DNA from: Paenisporosarcina quisquiliarum
GTDB lineage: Bacteria > Bacillota > Bacilli > Bacillales_A > Planococcaceae
Length of the DNA: 64,000 nucleotides
Direction of reading: 5' to 3'
NCBI RefSeq assembly: GCF_027563315.1
Contig: NZ_JAMKBJ010000001.1
Span: 248,001-312,000, forward strand
In this document: positions 54,689-63,828 of the stretch, piece by piece
Layout: the number at the start of each line of letters is the position of its first letter
How positions within the stretch are numbered: position 1 is the first letter of the stretch
The notes under the pieces: generated by a model
The model's input: the letters and a program-made list of their open reading frames with translations, nothing else
The model's database searches: none
Told to the model about the DNA's origin: nothing
Position numbers and translations under genes: made by a program

Positions 54689-54775
54689 TTTCCGTTTACG
54701 TGTTGTAACTGATAAACTATACATAACTATTGAAGCATGTATTTAAATGGTTTCGATTTGAAAGTGGTGAATAAC

Positions 54776-56281
54776 TTGGATGAATTGAAAAACAATACGG
54801 AACAACCAGCAGGACAACCCGATCAGCCTGAAAACGAACATCATGAAGGACCCGCAGGAAAGTATATACGCCTGAAACCTTTCGTTTTCATCATGCTGAT
54901 TTTCACGTTAATTTTGAGTACTGCAGGATTAACAATCTTCGCATTAACATTCGGTGACGAAAAAGTAGTCGAAGTAGGCGCTCCTGAAAGAAGAGAGTTT
55001 ACAAAACTATACCAAGCTTATGATGAATTAAAAGCAGGCTATTATGCTGATATCGACCAAGATGCAATCGTCAATGGCGCAATTAACGGAATGATTGATG
55101 CACTTGGAGATCCTTATTCTGATTATATGAATCAAGATGAAGCTGCACAATTTGAAGAAAGTATTTCTTCGAGCTTCCAGGGAATCGGAGCTGAAATTCA
55201 AGAACGTAATGGAGTAATTTCTGTCGTATCACCCATTAAAAATTCCCCAGCTGAAAAAGCTGGCATTTTACCAAATGACAAAATCATTGCAGTCGATGGG
55301 GAAAGCATTCAAGGCATGAGTGCTTCAGAAGCGGTCTTGCTGATCCGTGGAGAAAAAGGTACATCCGTTACGTTGACTATTCAACGTGGTGAAATGGATG
55401 AGCCACTTGAAGTGGAAATTGTACGCGATGAAATTCCGATTGAAACGGTTTATGCAGAACTGTTGGAAGGTAATGTAGCGCACATTCAAATTACTAGTTT
55501 TTCAACTAATACGTATGAAGAACTACTAGCTGCCATCACTGAAATGGAAGAAAAGGGAATGAAAGCGTTAGTGCTTGATGTCCGCCAAAATCCAGGTGGC
55601 TTATTAACTTCAGCGATTGACATCTCCAATTTATTTGTTGAAGATGGCAAGCCTTTGTTCCAGACTCAGGAAAAAGGGAAAGAAGCAGAAGTTTACACTG
55701 CAACAGATGGAACGAAAGTTAAAGTACCGGTTTCTTTATTAATAGATGAAGGAAGTGCTTCAGCTTCTGAAATTCTTGCTGCTGCAATGAGCGAATCAGC
55801 TGGTACAAAACTGGTTGGCTTAAATTCATTCGGTAAAGGAACTGTTCAAACCGCTAATGAATTAAAAGATGGTTCAAATATGAAATTCACAACTGCGAAA
55901 TGGTTAACACCTGAAGGCAATTGGATTCACGAAAAAGGAATTGCTCCAGACGTGAAAGTAGAATATCCATCGTATACACAACTTCCTTATTTGGATGCTT
56001 CCATTGAAATGAAGAATGGTGTTTTGTCTGATCAAGTAAAATCTGCAGAAGAAATGCTTACTGCAATTGGCATTGATACAGGGAAAGTGGACGGATTGTT
56101 CGATGATCAAACGGTAGCTGCTGTTAAACAAGTACAGAAAGAAGCAAAACTTGAAGAGACAGGTATCCTGACTGGTGATACAACTTTCGCTTTAATGGAC
56201 CGCCTACGTGTGAAAATCGAAAAAGACGATCCTCAATTGTTAAAAGCAAAAGAATTGGTATTGGAACAACTATCAAAATAA
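54776..56281 (+). CDS. S41 carboxyl-terminal processing protease (CtpA/CtpB type)
   Basis: 501 residues. Cytoplasmic N-terminus rich in Gln/Pro/Glu, one membrane helix (about 35-57), PDZ domain (about 120-200, SPIKNSPAEKAGILPNDKI), S41 core with catalytic S329 (GSASASE) and K354 (GKGTVQT) 25 residues apart as in CtpB, and a C-terminal peptidoglycan-binding-like domain (about 420-480). Extracytoplasmic protease; CtpB in B. subtilis activates SpoIVFB during sporulation, but CtpA is as good a match. TTG 54776 follows GTGGTGA; an ATG at 54737 lacks a ribosome site. Confidence 0.9.
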   Translation: MDELKNNTEQPAGQPDQPENEHHEGPAGKYIRLKPFVFIMLIFTLILSTAGLTIFALTFGDEKVVEVGAPERREFTKLYQAYDELKAGYYADIDQDAIVNGAINGMIDALGDPYSDYMNQDEAAQFEESISSSFQGIGAEIQERNGVISVVSPIKNSPAEKAGILPNDKIIAVDGESIQGMSASEAVLLIRGEKGTSVTLTIQRGEMDEPLEVEIVRDEIPIETVYAELLEGNVAHIQITSFSTNTYEELLAAITEMEEKGMKALVLDVRQNPGGLLTSAIDISNLFVEDGKPLFQTQEKGKEAEVYTATDGTKVKVPVSLLIDEGSASASEILAAAMSESAGTKLVGLNSFGKGTVQTANELKDGSNMKFTTAKWLTPEGNWIHEKGIAPDVKVEYPSYTQLPYLDASIEMKNGVLSDQVKSAEEMLTAIGIDTGKVDGLFDDQTVAAVKQVQKEAKLEETGILTGDTTFALMDRLRVKIEKDDPQLLKAKELVLEQLSK

Positions 56282-56285
56282 ACCA

Positions 56286-56318
56286 AAGCTGGCCTGCAAC
56301 TTGAGGCCAGCTTTTTTC
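56286..56318 (+). terminator. terminator of ctp gene
   Basis: AGCTGGCCT / AGGCCAGCT with T6 tail. Confidence 0.9.
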
Positions 56319-56337
56319 ACAAGAAAGGAAGTTTAAA

Positions 56338-57234
56338 ATGAAAGACGTTTATTTATTCAGTGGTTTTTTAGGAAGTGGCAAGACCTCTTTATTAACAGAC
56401 ACGATTCGTCAGCTAAAAGAAAAAGGTTTAAAACCGGCTATCCTGATGAATGAACTGGGCAAGCTCCCATTTGATTCTCAAGCCGTGGATGAGGATATTC
56501 CTTTGAAGGAAATGCTAGAGGGCTGTATATGTTGTACAGGTTCAGAAAAAACGGAGGCCCAGTTACAGACATTATTGGCAGGAGAAGCTTTTGATGTATT
56601 GATTATTGAAACCACCGGAGCAGCACACCCCGTTGAAGCGCTAGACGCTGTTTATTCACCATTGTTTGCGAAACAATTGAATGTGAAAGGAATCGTGACA
56701 GTGGTAGACAGCTTACTATGGTTAAATCGACAAACCTTGCCACCGCAAGTCCGTTCTCTCTTTTTGGAACAAATTCGTCATGCACATTTATTATTAGCCA
56801 ATAAAATGGATTTGCTTTCTGATGACCAACAAGCCAAAATCACTTACGAATTACAAAGTTTCAATCCATCCGCAGCGATTATTCAAACATCACACGGCAA
56901 ATGTCCTTTATCTATACTAGAAAGATTAAAAGGCACTGTAAGAACTACAGATGTTAATCGAGCCAGAATTGGTGAAGAACTGGCACTGTCCACAAGACTC
57001 GTGTCCTTCAAACAATCAGTAGATAAAGAAGAATTTGAAGATTGGTTACGTACGTTGCCTTCATCCGTTTATCGCATGAAAGGTTATGTACCGGTCCTAG
57101 GAATGAAGAATCCGATGCTTTTCCAATACTCTTATGGAATGGTGCAGTGGTTACCTGAGTATGTAAAGATGGAACCGGTCATTGTCATGATTGGTGAACA
57201 AATTTCTCAATTACAAGTTCCAGGGAGTGTATGA
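56338..57234 (+). CDS. COG0523 (CobW-like) metal-chaperone GTPase
   Basis: 298 residues. P-loop GFLGSGKTS (9-17), metal-binding CICC motif (63-66), ETTGAAHP switch region and NKMDLL base-recognition motif, followed by a CobW C-terminal-like domain that is shorter than usual and lacks His-rich repeats. Family members deliver zinc or other metals to client enzymes under shortage. No zur-type operator is evident upstream. ATG 56338 lies right after the ctp terminator; a small gene follows after six bases. Confidence 0.88.
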   Translation: MKDVYLFSGFLGSGKTSLLTDTIRQLKEKGLKPAILMNELGKLPFDSQAVDEDIPLKEMLEGCICCTGSEKTEAQLQTLLAGEAFDVLIIETTGAAHPVEALDAVYSPLFAKQLNVKGIVTVVDSLLWLNRQTLPPQVRSLFLEQIRHAHLLLANKMDLLSDDQQAKITYELQSFNPSAAIIQTSHGKCPLSILERLKGTVRTTDVNRARIGEELALSTRLVSFKQSVDKEEFEDWLRTLPSSVYRMKGYVPVLGMKNPMLFQYSYGMVQWLPEYVKMEPVIVMIGEQISQLQVPGSV

Positions 57235-57240
57235 TCGAAC

Positions 57241-57498
57241 ATGAATGAGTTGATTCAAGCATATCAATCATTGTTTCCATTTAGACAGGGCACCAAGTCA
57301 ATAGAAACAATAGACCAATTAAAAGCTAGTATTCGCATTGAGATATTAGATGAGCTAACGCATCCACGTGTTAGGAAAAATCCGTCTGAAAAACTGAAAA
57401 TCGCAATCGATAGAATCGAAAAAAGCTCCATCGGTTTGCAAGAAAAAGTAATGTTAAAAGATGTCTATGAGACCGTTTATCAGACCGTCAATAGCTAA
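57241..57498 (+). CDS. small hypothetical protein, 85 aa, partner of COG0523 gene
   Basis: 85-residue helical, hydrophilic protein without cysteines or signal peptide (starts MNELIQAYQSLFPFRQ, ends YETVYQTVNS). Its start lies six bases after the COG0523 stop, and the GGGAG ribosome site lies within the end of that gene, so the two are surely co-translated. I do not recognise the family. The adjacency suggests a client or helper of the metal chaperone, which is inference only. Confidence 0.65.
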   Translation: MNELIQAYQSLFPFRQGTKSIETIDQLKASIRIEILDELTHPRVRKNPSEKLKIAIDRIEKSSIGLQEKVMLKDVYETVYQTVNS

Positions 57499-57661
57499 TG
57501 TGAAGAAAGATATGGTAATTTCTCTAATTCCACTCAAATTTATAGTCTTTAAACCTTTGAAAATAGTACCTTTTCAATCCCCCTGGTAGCAGTGGGAAAG
57601 ATTAGGTATTTTTTTTATAGATTTTAATAATAGACTAGGTGGCAGAGGAGGGAATAAAAAA

Positions 57662-58492
57662 ATGAAAAAAATGTTACTAGGTTTAACAATGGGAGCAATG
57701 GTGTTCTCAGCAAGTCAGGCTACAACCGCAGAAGCTTCATTTTCATCAAATACACCCACATGCAAGACACAGGTAAATACAAACTGGTCAGCAGGTTCTC
57801 AACAAATATCAGTTGGTTCTTACTCAGACGTTCAGAAACAATTGATGGATCAGCTATATGCACAACTTAATGGTGCTGGATTCAAAGCACCAACAGATCA
57901 GCCAGTTGCACAAAAGCCAGCAGCAACAGCTAAACCTGTCGCACAAAAGCCGGCCGCAACAGCTAAGCCTGTCGCACAAAAGCCAGCAGCAACACCTGTA
58001 GCAGAAAAACCTGCTGCACAACCGGTGGCTCAAAAACCGGCAACTAATACACAACCTGTTGCAGAAAAACCAGCAACAGCACCAACAGCACCTTCAACAC
58101 AAGCATCAGGAAATATTTCTTCAATCGAACAACAAGTTCTTACATTGACGAACCAAGAACGTGCAAAAGCTGGATTAAAAGCACTTGCAACTGATGCAGC
58201 ATTAATGGACAGTGCCCGTGCAAAATCTGCAGATATGAGTAAAAATAATTATTTCTCTCATACAAGCCCAACTATGGGGTCTCCATTCGATCAAATGAAA
58301 GCTAAAGGCATCCAATACAAGGCTGCTGCTGAAAATATCGCAATGGGTCAACAATCGGCTTCAGAAGTCGTTAAAGCATGGATGGAATCACCTGGTCATC
58401 GCGCTAATATCATGAATGGTAACTTCACTCATATCGGTATTGGATACGTTGCACAAGGTAATTACTGGACACAACAATTCATTCAAAAATAA
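57662..58492 (+). CDS. secreted CAP-domain protein (YkwD-like) with repeat linker
   Basis: 276 residues. Signal peptide (about 1-25, ending TTAEA), a segment of about 60 residues, a Pro/Ala/Lys-rich linker of PVAQKPAATAK-type repeats (about 81-140), then a CAP/SCP domain (about 150-276) with LTNQERAKAGL, FSHTSPTMGSPFDQM, AAENIAMGQ and SPGHRANIM. The domain keeps the His/Glu cavity residues of the family. Similar proteins are found on Bacillus cells and spores; function is not settled. ATG 57662 follows AGGAGGG. Confidence 0.9.
   Translation: MKKMLLGLTMGAMVFSASQATTAEASFSSNTPTCKTQVNTNWSAGSQQISVGSYSDVQKQLMDQLYAQLNGAGFKAPTDQPVAQKPAATAKPVAQKPAATAKPVAQKPAATPVAEKPAAQPVAQKPATNTQPVAEKPATAPTAPSTQASGNISSIEQQVLTLTNQERAKAGLKALATDAALMDSARAKSADMSKNNYFSHTSPTMGSPFDQMKAKGIQYKAAAENIAMGQQSASEVVKAWMESPGHRANIMNGNFTHIGIGYVAQGNYWTQQFIQK
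57902..58075 (+). repeat. in-frame 33-bp tandem repeats in CAP-protein linker
   Basis: Two nearly identical 33-bp units (57902-57934 and 57935-57967) coding PVAQKPAATAK are followed by shortened or mutated units coding PVAQKPAAT, PVAEKPAAQ, PVAQKPATNTQ and PVAEKPATA. The in-frame period makes length variation between strains likely. Confidence 0.85.
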
Positions 58493-58499
58493 TAGATAA

Positions 58500-58529
58500 G
58501 CCATCTCAATTCGTTGAGGTGGTTTTTTT
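58500..58529 (+). terminator. UUCG-loop terminator of CAP gene
   Basis: CCATCTCAA / TTGAGGTGG around TTCG, T7 tail. Confidence 0.9.
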
Positions 58530-58689
58530 GTGTTCAGATTTCTCTTATTATTACCTAGTAAAACGTTGCTGTAGTCAACAGGTGTAAAAACCTCTCGATT
58601 TTGAGTCATTTGATTTAACTTCACCTATTTTAAAATAAGTTTAAATACTACATAGAAACCCTATACTAATGAAAAAATGGGGTGATATC

Positions 58690-60120
58690 ATGGAATCTTT
58701 CACAAAACTATCCGTCTATATAAAAGAATTATTTCATGACTCTTCAGATTTAATTGTTAGGCAGATAGATTGGCCAGGGGATGAGGCAATACTTTGCCAG
58801 TTTTCATCGCTGATGGATCATGCAGTAATAAATGAACAGCTTAAATTGATTCAGGAAAGGTTTAAAGAGAATCTAACCAATTGGGGAGATACACCAAGTT
58901 CTTCTGTTGAAGCTTTTCACCCTGCAAATTTAGTGGAGTATGTATGTCGCGGAGAATCGGTTATCATTTTGGTTGAATCCAATCTGCTTTTACGTATTAA
59001 CCTACCACGTGCCGCGTATCGAGCGCCAATGGAACCTTCAAGTGAACAAATCGTTCAAGGTCCACACGATGGTTTTGTGGAAAGCTTAGATGTCAATATT
59101 TCATTGATTCGCAAACGGTTAACTATCCCAAATCTAGTTGTTCGTAAAGTGATTGTCAGCAGTTTTTCTAAAAGTCCTATCTGCTATTTGTATATAGAAT
59201 CTAAAGTAGACGAAGTGACGTTAAGTGAAGTGGAAAACCGATTGAGAAAAATTGATACTGAGTATTTAATCAGTGCTGGTCATCTTGCCGATTTTCTTGA
59301 AGATACCGTTTGGTCACCTTTTCCGCAATTGATGACTACAGAACGACCAGACAAGGTCGTATCAAACCTGATGGAAGGAAAAGTAGTGATTTTGGTAGAT
59401 CAATCTCCTACTGTATTGATTGGTCCTGTTACGTTTTTTTCTTTTTATCAATCCCCGGATGATTTTAATGGACGGGTTTTAGTTGGATCTTTTTATCGGT
59501 TATTAAGGATTTTCAGTTTCTTGACTGCAATTTTCCTACCTGCATTTTATATCGCAATTGTCAGTTTCCATTTTGAAGTTCTTCCTTTGGAACTCAGTAA
59601 AACCGTGAAATCATCTGTAAACGAAATTCCTTATCCGCCTTTTTTTGAAGCATTGATTTTAGAGATTACGATTGAACTTATACGGGAAGCAAGTGTACGA
59701 CTTCCGAATCCTATTGGCCAAACCATTGGTATTGTAGGGGGGTTAGTTATTGGAGATGCGATTGTGAGTGCAGGACTTGTATCAAATATCATGGTCATCG
59801 TCGTTGCAATCACAGCGATTTCAAGCTTCGTCATTCCTTCGATAGAAATGAATACTACGATACGTTTGCTTAGATATCCATTTATGCTTGCAGCTTCAAT
59901 GTTCGGATTTTTTGGTATAGCTATTGGTACCATCATTTTGTTTATCCATTTAATTAATTTGCGATCTCTGAACCAGCCATACTTTTATCCAGTCGTTCCA
60001 TTTAAACCACTGGTTTTTAAAGAAATCTTTTTCCGTTTACCATTCACAAAACCACATGTACAAGCATCATCATTTGTTCCTGAAAAAACCGCCAATGAGT
60101 CAGGTGAGGAAAAAACATGA
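58690..60120 (+). CDS. spore germination receptor subunit A (GerAA family)
   Basis: 476 residues. Large N-terminal cytoplasmic domain (about 1-240) and a C-terminal membrane domain with about five helices; signatures include FHPANLVEYVCRGESVIILVE-type and LPAFYIAIVSFHFEVLPLEL, then REASVRLPNPIGQTIGIVGGLVIGDA. GerA proteins sit in the spore inner membrane and, with B and C subunits, form the nutrient-gated germination channel. ATG 58690 follows GGGGTGA; the ATG at 58669 lacks a ribosome site. TATACTA at 58662 resembles a sigma-G -10 but without a clear -35. Confidence 0.93.
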   Translation: MESFTKLSVYIKELFHDSSDLIVRQIDWPGDEAILCQFSSLMDHAVINEQLKLIQERFKENLTNWGDTPSSSVEAFHPANLVEYVCRGESVIILVESNLLLRINLPRAAYRAPMEPSSEQIVQGPHDGFVESLDVNISLIRKRLTIPNLVVRKVIVSSFSKSPICYLYIESKVDEVTLSEVENRLRKIDTEYLISAGHLADFLEDTVWSPFPQLMTTERPDKVVSNLMEGKVVILVDQSPTVLIGPVTFFSFYQSPDDFNGRVLVGSFYRLLRIFSFLTAIFLPAFYIAIVSFHFEVLPLELSKTVKSSVNEIPYPPFFEALILEITIELIREASVRLPNPIGQTIGIVGGLVIGDAIVSAGLVSNIMVIVVAITAISSFVIPSIEMNTTIRLLRYPFMLAASMFGFFGIAIGTIILFIHLINLRSLNQPYFYPVVPFKPLVFKEIFFRLPFTKPHVQASSFVPEKTANESGEEKT

Positions 60121-61151
60121 AGTTTTTCATTTCTAAAAATCAGTTTTTCCTAGGATTATTTGTCGTGCAGACCGGCTCTGTTTTTATTTCGTTTCAAACA
60201 CCATTAATTGAAGCAGCCTCACAAGATGCTTGGATTGTTTTTATTGTTTGTTGTGTAATTCAATTCATACAACTTTATCTATATGAAAGATATTATTCGT
60301 ACTTTAAAATCAATAAATTTCTGCAATGGATGTATTCTGCCTATTGGCTGCTACTAGTTGTGACATTTCTAGCCTATATTCAAAAATCACTTAGCGTATG
60401 GGCATTCCCTTTAACACCTCCGTCTGTAATTATTGGAGCAGTTGTATTACTTTCATTTTATGCCAACATCAGCAGACCGGAATCAGTCATGAATCTAGGT
60501 GTTTTGTTACTCCCGTTATTTCCATTAATCTTCATTTTCCTTTCATTGGCTACGCCTGACTTAGTCTGGACCAATGTATTTCCGATGGGTAATATTACGT
60601 TAAAGGAGTGGGGAATTGGTTTAAAAGAAGCGAAATTTGCTTTTATCGGAACAGAATTATATTTATTTTACAGAACTTTTGTTTTGAAGTCTGAGAAAAT
60701 CGACGTAAAGTCCCTGATGAAATTTATACTAACAATCAGTACTTTTTATTTTATTACTCTTGTCTTCATTTTAATGTTCTTTTCGTTGGAAGAGCTCAAG
60801 ATTATTCCCGAACCTTTGGTATATATCTTGAAATCTCAAGAAGTAACTTTTATTGAACGACTTGACTTGTTCTTCATTTTCATCTGGATGGCGTGGAGCA
60901 TAATTACAGTTGTCTATTTGATATTCACGATTAGTATGTTTATGAAAAAGGCGATAACTAAAACAATGACGATTAAAAAAGTCATTCTACATGCGCTTCT
61001 ATTTGTCTTGCCACTAATTATTATTGCACAGGAATTATTTAACATTACGCGTGACCTTCTCATATACGGTCATTTTCTATTTTCAATGATTATTCCTTTG
61101 TTCGTCATTGTCATTAACATGTGGAGGGGTAAAAATGCGGAAAAAGCATAG
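60117..61151 (+). CDS. spore germination receptor subunit B (GerAB family)
   Basis: 344 residues, ten predicted membrane helices in the amino-acid permease-like fold of GerAB (starts FISKNQFFLGLFVVQTGSVF). This subunit binds the germinant. Its ATG overlaps the gerA stop by four bases (ATGA), and the gerC start lies inside its last codons, so the order A-B-C is one tightly coupled operon. Confidence 0.93.
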   Translation: MKFFISKNQFFLGLFVVQTGSVFISFQTPLIEAASQDAWIVFIVCCVIQFIQLYLYERYYSYFKINKFLQWMYSAYWLLLVVTFLAYIQKSLSVWAFPLTPPSVIIGAVVLLSFYANISRPESVMNLGVLLLPLFPLIFIFLSLATPDLVWTNVFPMGNITLKEWGIGLKEAKFAFIGTELYLFYRTFVLKSEKIDVKSLMKFILTISTFYFITLVFILMFFSLEELKIIPEPLVYILKSQEVTFIERLDLFFIFIWMAWSIITVVYLIFTISMFMKKAITKTMTIKKVILHALLFVLPLIIIAQELFNITRDLLIYGHFLFSMIIPLFVIVINMWRGKNAEKA

Positions 61152-62208
61152 TATCCTATTTTGTGTATTATTATTGAGTGGATGCTGGGATGAACGCCAA
61201 TATAAGGACTTCTCTGTTGTCTCCATGGTAGGACATGAAGGTCAAGTGGGGGAAATCACATCTTATTTCAGTGTTCCCACAATTAAGGAAGGTGCAACTA
61301 CTTCATCCATTGTCAAAGGAATGGGGAAATCAACGCGTGATGCACGAATGGATGCAGATTTGAAATCTAATCAAACAATTGATGTTTCAAAATTGTCAGT
61401 TCTCCTCTATTCGGATGAAAGCGCTAAAAGTGACCTTTATGAATACTTGGATGTGTATTATCGTAATGCCAGAAATCAGTTGAGCACCTATGTTGCAATC
61501 ACCGAAGGAAGTCCTGAACCTTATATTGAAATAGGGAACGAATTACAAGATGAAGCGGGTTCTTATTATAAGAAATTTATCAAGAGCTTGTCTTTTGTAT
61601 CCATTTACCCAGAAACCGATCTGCAAATGGTTTGCTCTATACTTTTTGATGATGGAATAGATTTAACTTTACCCTACTTATTCATTAATAAGGAAAATAA
61701 TCCTGAGTTAAAAGGTCTTGCCCTATTTAATGGGAGAGAATATACGGGAACTAATTTAACAGTACAGCAATCAAAATTGTTAAGCGTTTTGAAAGACCGG
61801 GTAGGTAGGAGAGCAAATTTTACGGTCATCTATAAAGATACCCCTGTAACAATGGTGGTAAGGAAAATTGATAAAAAATGGGATTATAGTGAAATGGATG
61901 AATCAGGAATTATTAAATTGTCTTATAAATTAAAAGCAGATGTTCAAGAGTTCTCAAAAGATCATATTGAACAGGGTGAAAACAAGAAGGAATTAGAACA
62001 GTTCCTCTCTCAGCAACTTAATGAGGAAACAAATAAATTATTTGAGGTTTTACAAGAAGCAAAAAGCGATCCGCTTGGATTAGGGCGGAGAGTTCGAGCC
62101 TTCCATCCAGAAGTTTGGGAAAAAGGCGATTGGAATGATACGTTCAGTGATATTACAATAAAACCTGATATCAAAGTCGACATTAAACGTACGGGGATAT
62201 TAAAGTAA
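61135..62208 (+). CDS. spore germination lipoprotein GerC (GerAC family)
   Basis: 357 residues. Lipobox LLSGC with lipidated C17, followed by the GCWDERQ motif common to Ger(x)C proteins, three mixed alpha/beta domains, and the C-terminal block with DPLGLGRRVRAFHPEVWEKGDW. Attached to the outer face of the spore inner membrane as part of the Ger receptor. ATG 61135 follows GGAGGGG inside the end of gerB. A hairpin ends the operon. Confidence 0.93.
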   Translation: MRKKHSILFCVLLLSGCWDERQYKDFSVVSMVGHEGQVGEITSYFSVPTIKEGATTSSIVKGMGKSTRDARMDADLKSNQTIDVSKLSVLLYSDESAKSDLYEYLDVYYRNARNQLSTYVAITEGSPEPYIEIGNELQDEAGSYYKKFIKSLSFVSIYPETDLQMVCSILFDDGIDLTLPYLFINKENNPELKGLALFNGREYTGTNLTVQQSKLLSVLKDRVGRRANFTVIYKDTPVTMVVRKIDKKWDYSEMDESGIIKLSYKLKADVQEFSKDHIEQGENKKELEQFLSQQLNEETNKLFEVLQEAKSDPLGLGRRVRAFHPEVWEKGDWNDTFSDITIKPDIKVDIKRTGILK

Positions 62209-62219
62209 AGCCGCAATAA

Positions 62220-62261
62220 AAAACATGACGTTATCCTTAAAGGACAGCGCCATGTTTTTTT
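62220..62261. terminator. terminator between gerC and MATE gene
   Basis: AAACATG..G..TCCTT / AGGA..C..CATGTTT stem with T7; used by gerC, and its other strand overlaps the end of the MATE gene. Confidence 0.75.
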
Positions 62262-63592
62262 CTCTGTATTTTAATTAACCTAAGTGACAATGTGATGGCA
62301 CCGGCGGTCAAACCAATAATTAAACCAATCCAATATCCAAAAGGTCCGAAATCAGTGAACTTCGATAGGAGATAGCCTATTGGTAACCCAATGACCCAGT
62401 ACGAAATAATAGCCATGATAAATGTGACATTGACATCTTTGTAACCACGTAAGGATCCTTGGACTGGCGCTTGAATGGCATCGGACAACTGAAAGAGTGC
62501 AGCAAAGATAAAGAATTGAATGGTCAACTGAATGACCGTTACATCTGTCGTATATAAACCGGCAATTTGTTCTCGGAAGAAAAATAAAATACAGGCTGAG
62601 AAGAAGCTGAATATGATGGCTGTGCTGACACTAAGCCAACTGTAGATTTTGGCATCGTGGAAGCGTTTTGCGCCCACTTCAAATCCTACTAATACCGTCG
62701 CTCCAATCGAAATGCTTAAAGGCACCATATATAATAACGATGTAAAATTCAATGCAATTTGGTGTGCTGAAATGACAGCGGTGCTATAAGTACTCATCAT
62801 CAAGGTAACTGCGGAAAAAATACTCGTTTCAGCAAAAATGGATAATCCAATGGGAACCCCAATTTTACTGATGTCTCTCCACTTGGAAAATTGGACGCGC
62901 TCCCAGTTATTAAAGAGTTCATATTGTTTAAATGGAGATTGATAGTGCGCAACTCCAAGCGCAATTAAAAAGATGAGCCAATAGGTAATGGCAGAAGCAT
63001 AACCTGCTCCAGCTCCACCAAGTTCCGGAAATCCGAATTTGCCGAAAATAAGCAGGTAATTAAAAAACACGTTAATAGGTGCAGACAATAAAGTAATAAT
63101 CATCGTCACTCTTGTCTTACCGAGTGCATCCATGTATGAGCGAAGGACATTATATGCAAATAAAGGAATAATGCCAATAATCATGGCGTACAAATAAGAT
63201 TTAGCAATCGTTTCGACCCTAGGCTCGAGCGTCATGGATTGTAAAAGGGGTTCTAATAAAAATAATAAAATCACGATAACTATAGTCGATAATGCCAGTG
63301 ACAAGAATAGTCCTTGTTGGACGACCAATTTGACTTCTTCCTTCTTTTTCGCCCCAACCAATTGAGCGACTATTGGCGTAACTGCGAGTAGGATCCCAGC
63401 CAAGCCTGTATATACGGGTACCCAAAGGGAAGATCCTACAGCTACCCCAGCCAGATCTTCACTCCCGTATCTACTAGACATCAAAATATCGAAAAATGAA
63501 ACTAAGTATAATGCCACTTGTGTTACTAAAATCGGAAAAATAATTTTCAGCATAAGGGACCATTTTTCTTTAAAATGTGAAGTTTCATGCAT
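62237..63592 (-). CDS. MATE-family multidrug/Na+ efflux transporter
   Basis: 451 residues, twelve membrane helices in two homologous halves. First half includes VALYLVSFFDILMSSRYGSEDLAGVAVG and VTPIVAQLVGAKKKEE; second half has PIGLSIFAETSIFSAVTLMM and GFEVGAKRFHDAK. NorM-like subfamily; substrates likely cationic drugs, coupling ion not predictable. ATG 63592 follows AAGGTGAT. Convergent with the gerABC operon. Confidence 0.92.
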   Translation of the reverse strand: MHETSHFKEKWSLMLKIIFPILVTQVALYLVSFFDILMSSRYGSEDLAGVAVGSSLWVPVYTGLAGILLAVTPIVAQLVGAKKKEEVKLVVQQGLFLSLALSTIVIVILLFLLEPLLQSMTLEPRVETIAKSYLYAMIIGIIPLFAYNVLRSYMDALGKTRVTMIITLLSAPINVFFNYLLIFGKFGFPELGGAGAGYASAITYWLIFLIALGVAHYQSPFKQYELFNNWERVQFSKWRDISKIGVPIGLSIFAETSIFSAVTLMMSTYSTAVISAHQIALNFTSLLYMVPLSISIGATVLVGFEVGAKRFHDAKIYSWLSVSTAIIFSFFSACILFFFREQIAGLYTTDVTVIQLTIQFFIFAALFQLSDAIQAPVQGSLRGYKDVNVTFIMAIISYWVIGLPIGYLLSKFTDFGPFGYWIGLIIGLTAGAITLSLRLIKIQRKKHGAVL

Positions 63593-63828
63593 GTATAATC
63601 ACCTTAAATTTCTACAAATTTTCACCAGTATATCATATTTATCTAATGGTTCGAGGATGTGGGAATTATCAATTATTCTGGTTATTTACAAGCGTTTAGA
63701 TACCTGCCGTTTTAAGATAACGTTCATGTTAATGCTTGAAATAGTGTATATTATGTAAAGGGTAAAGTTCGGAATAACCCAATCAGATTCAACAAATTTA
63801 AGTGGCTTGAAAGATAGGAGCTTTACAC

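Noticed and set aside
57902-58075. Possible CRISPR-like array
   Set aside because: The 33-bp repeats are contiguous without spacers and lie in frame inside a secreted-protein gene.
58662-58668. Sigma-G promoter for gerABC
   Set aside because: TATACTA resembles the -10, but no -35 at proper spacing is visible, so it is not listed as a feature.
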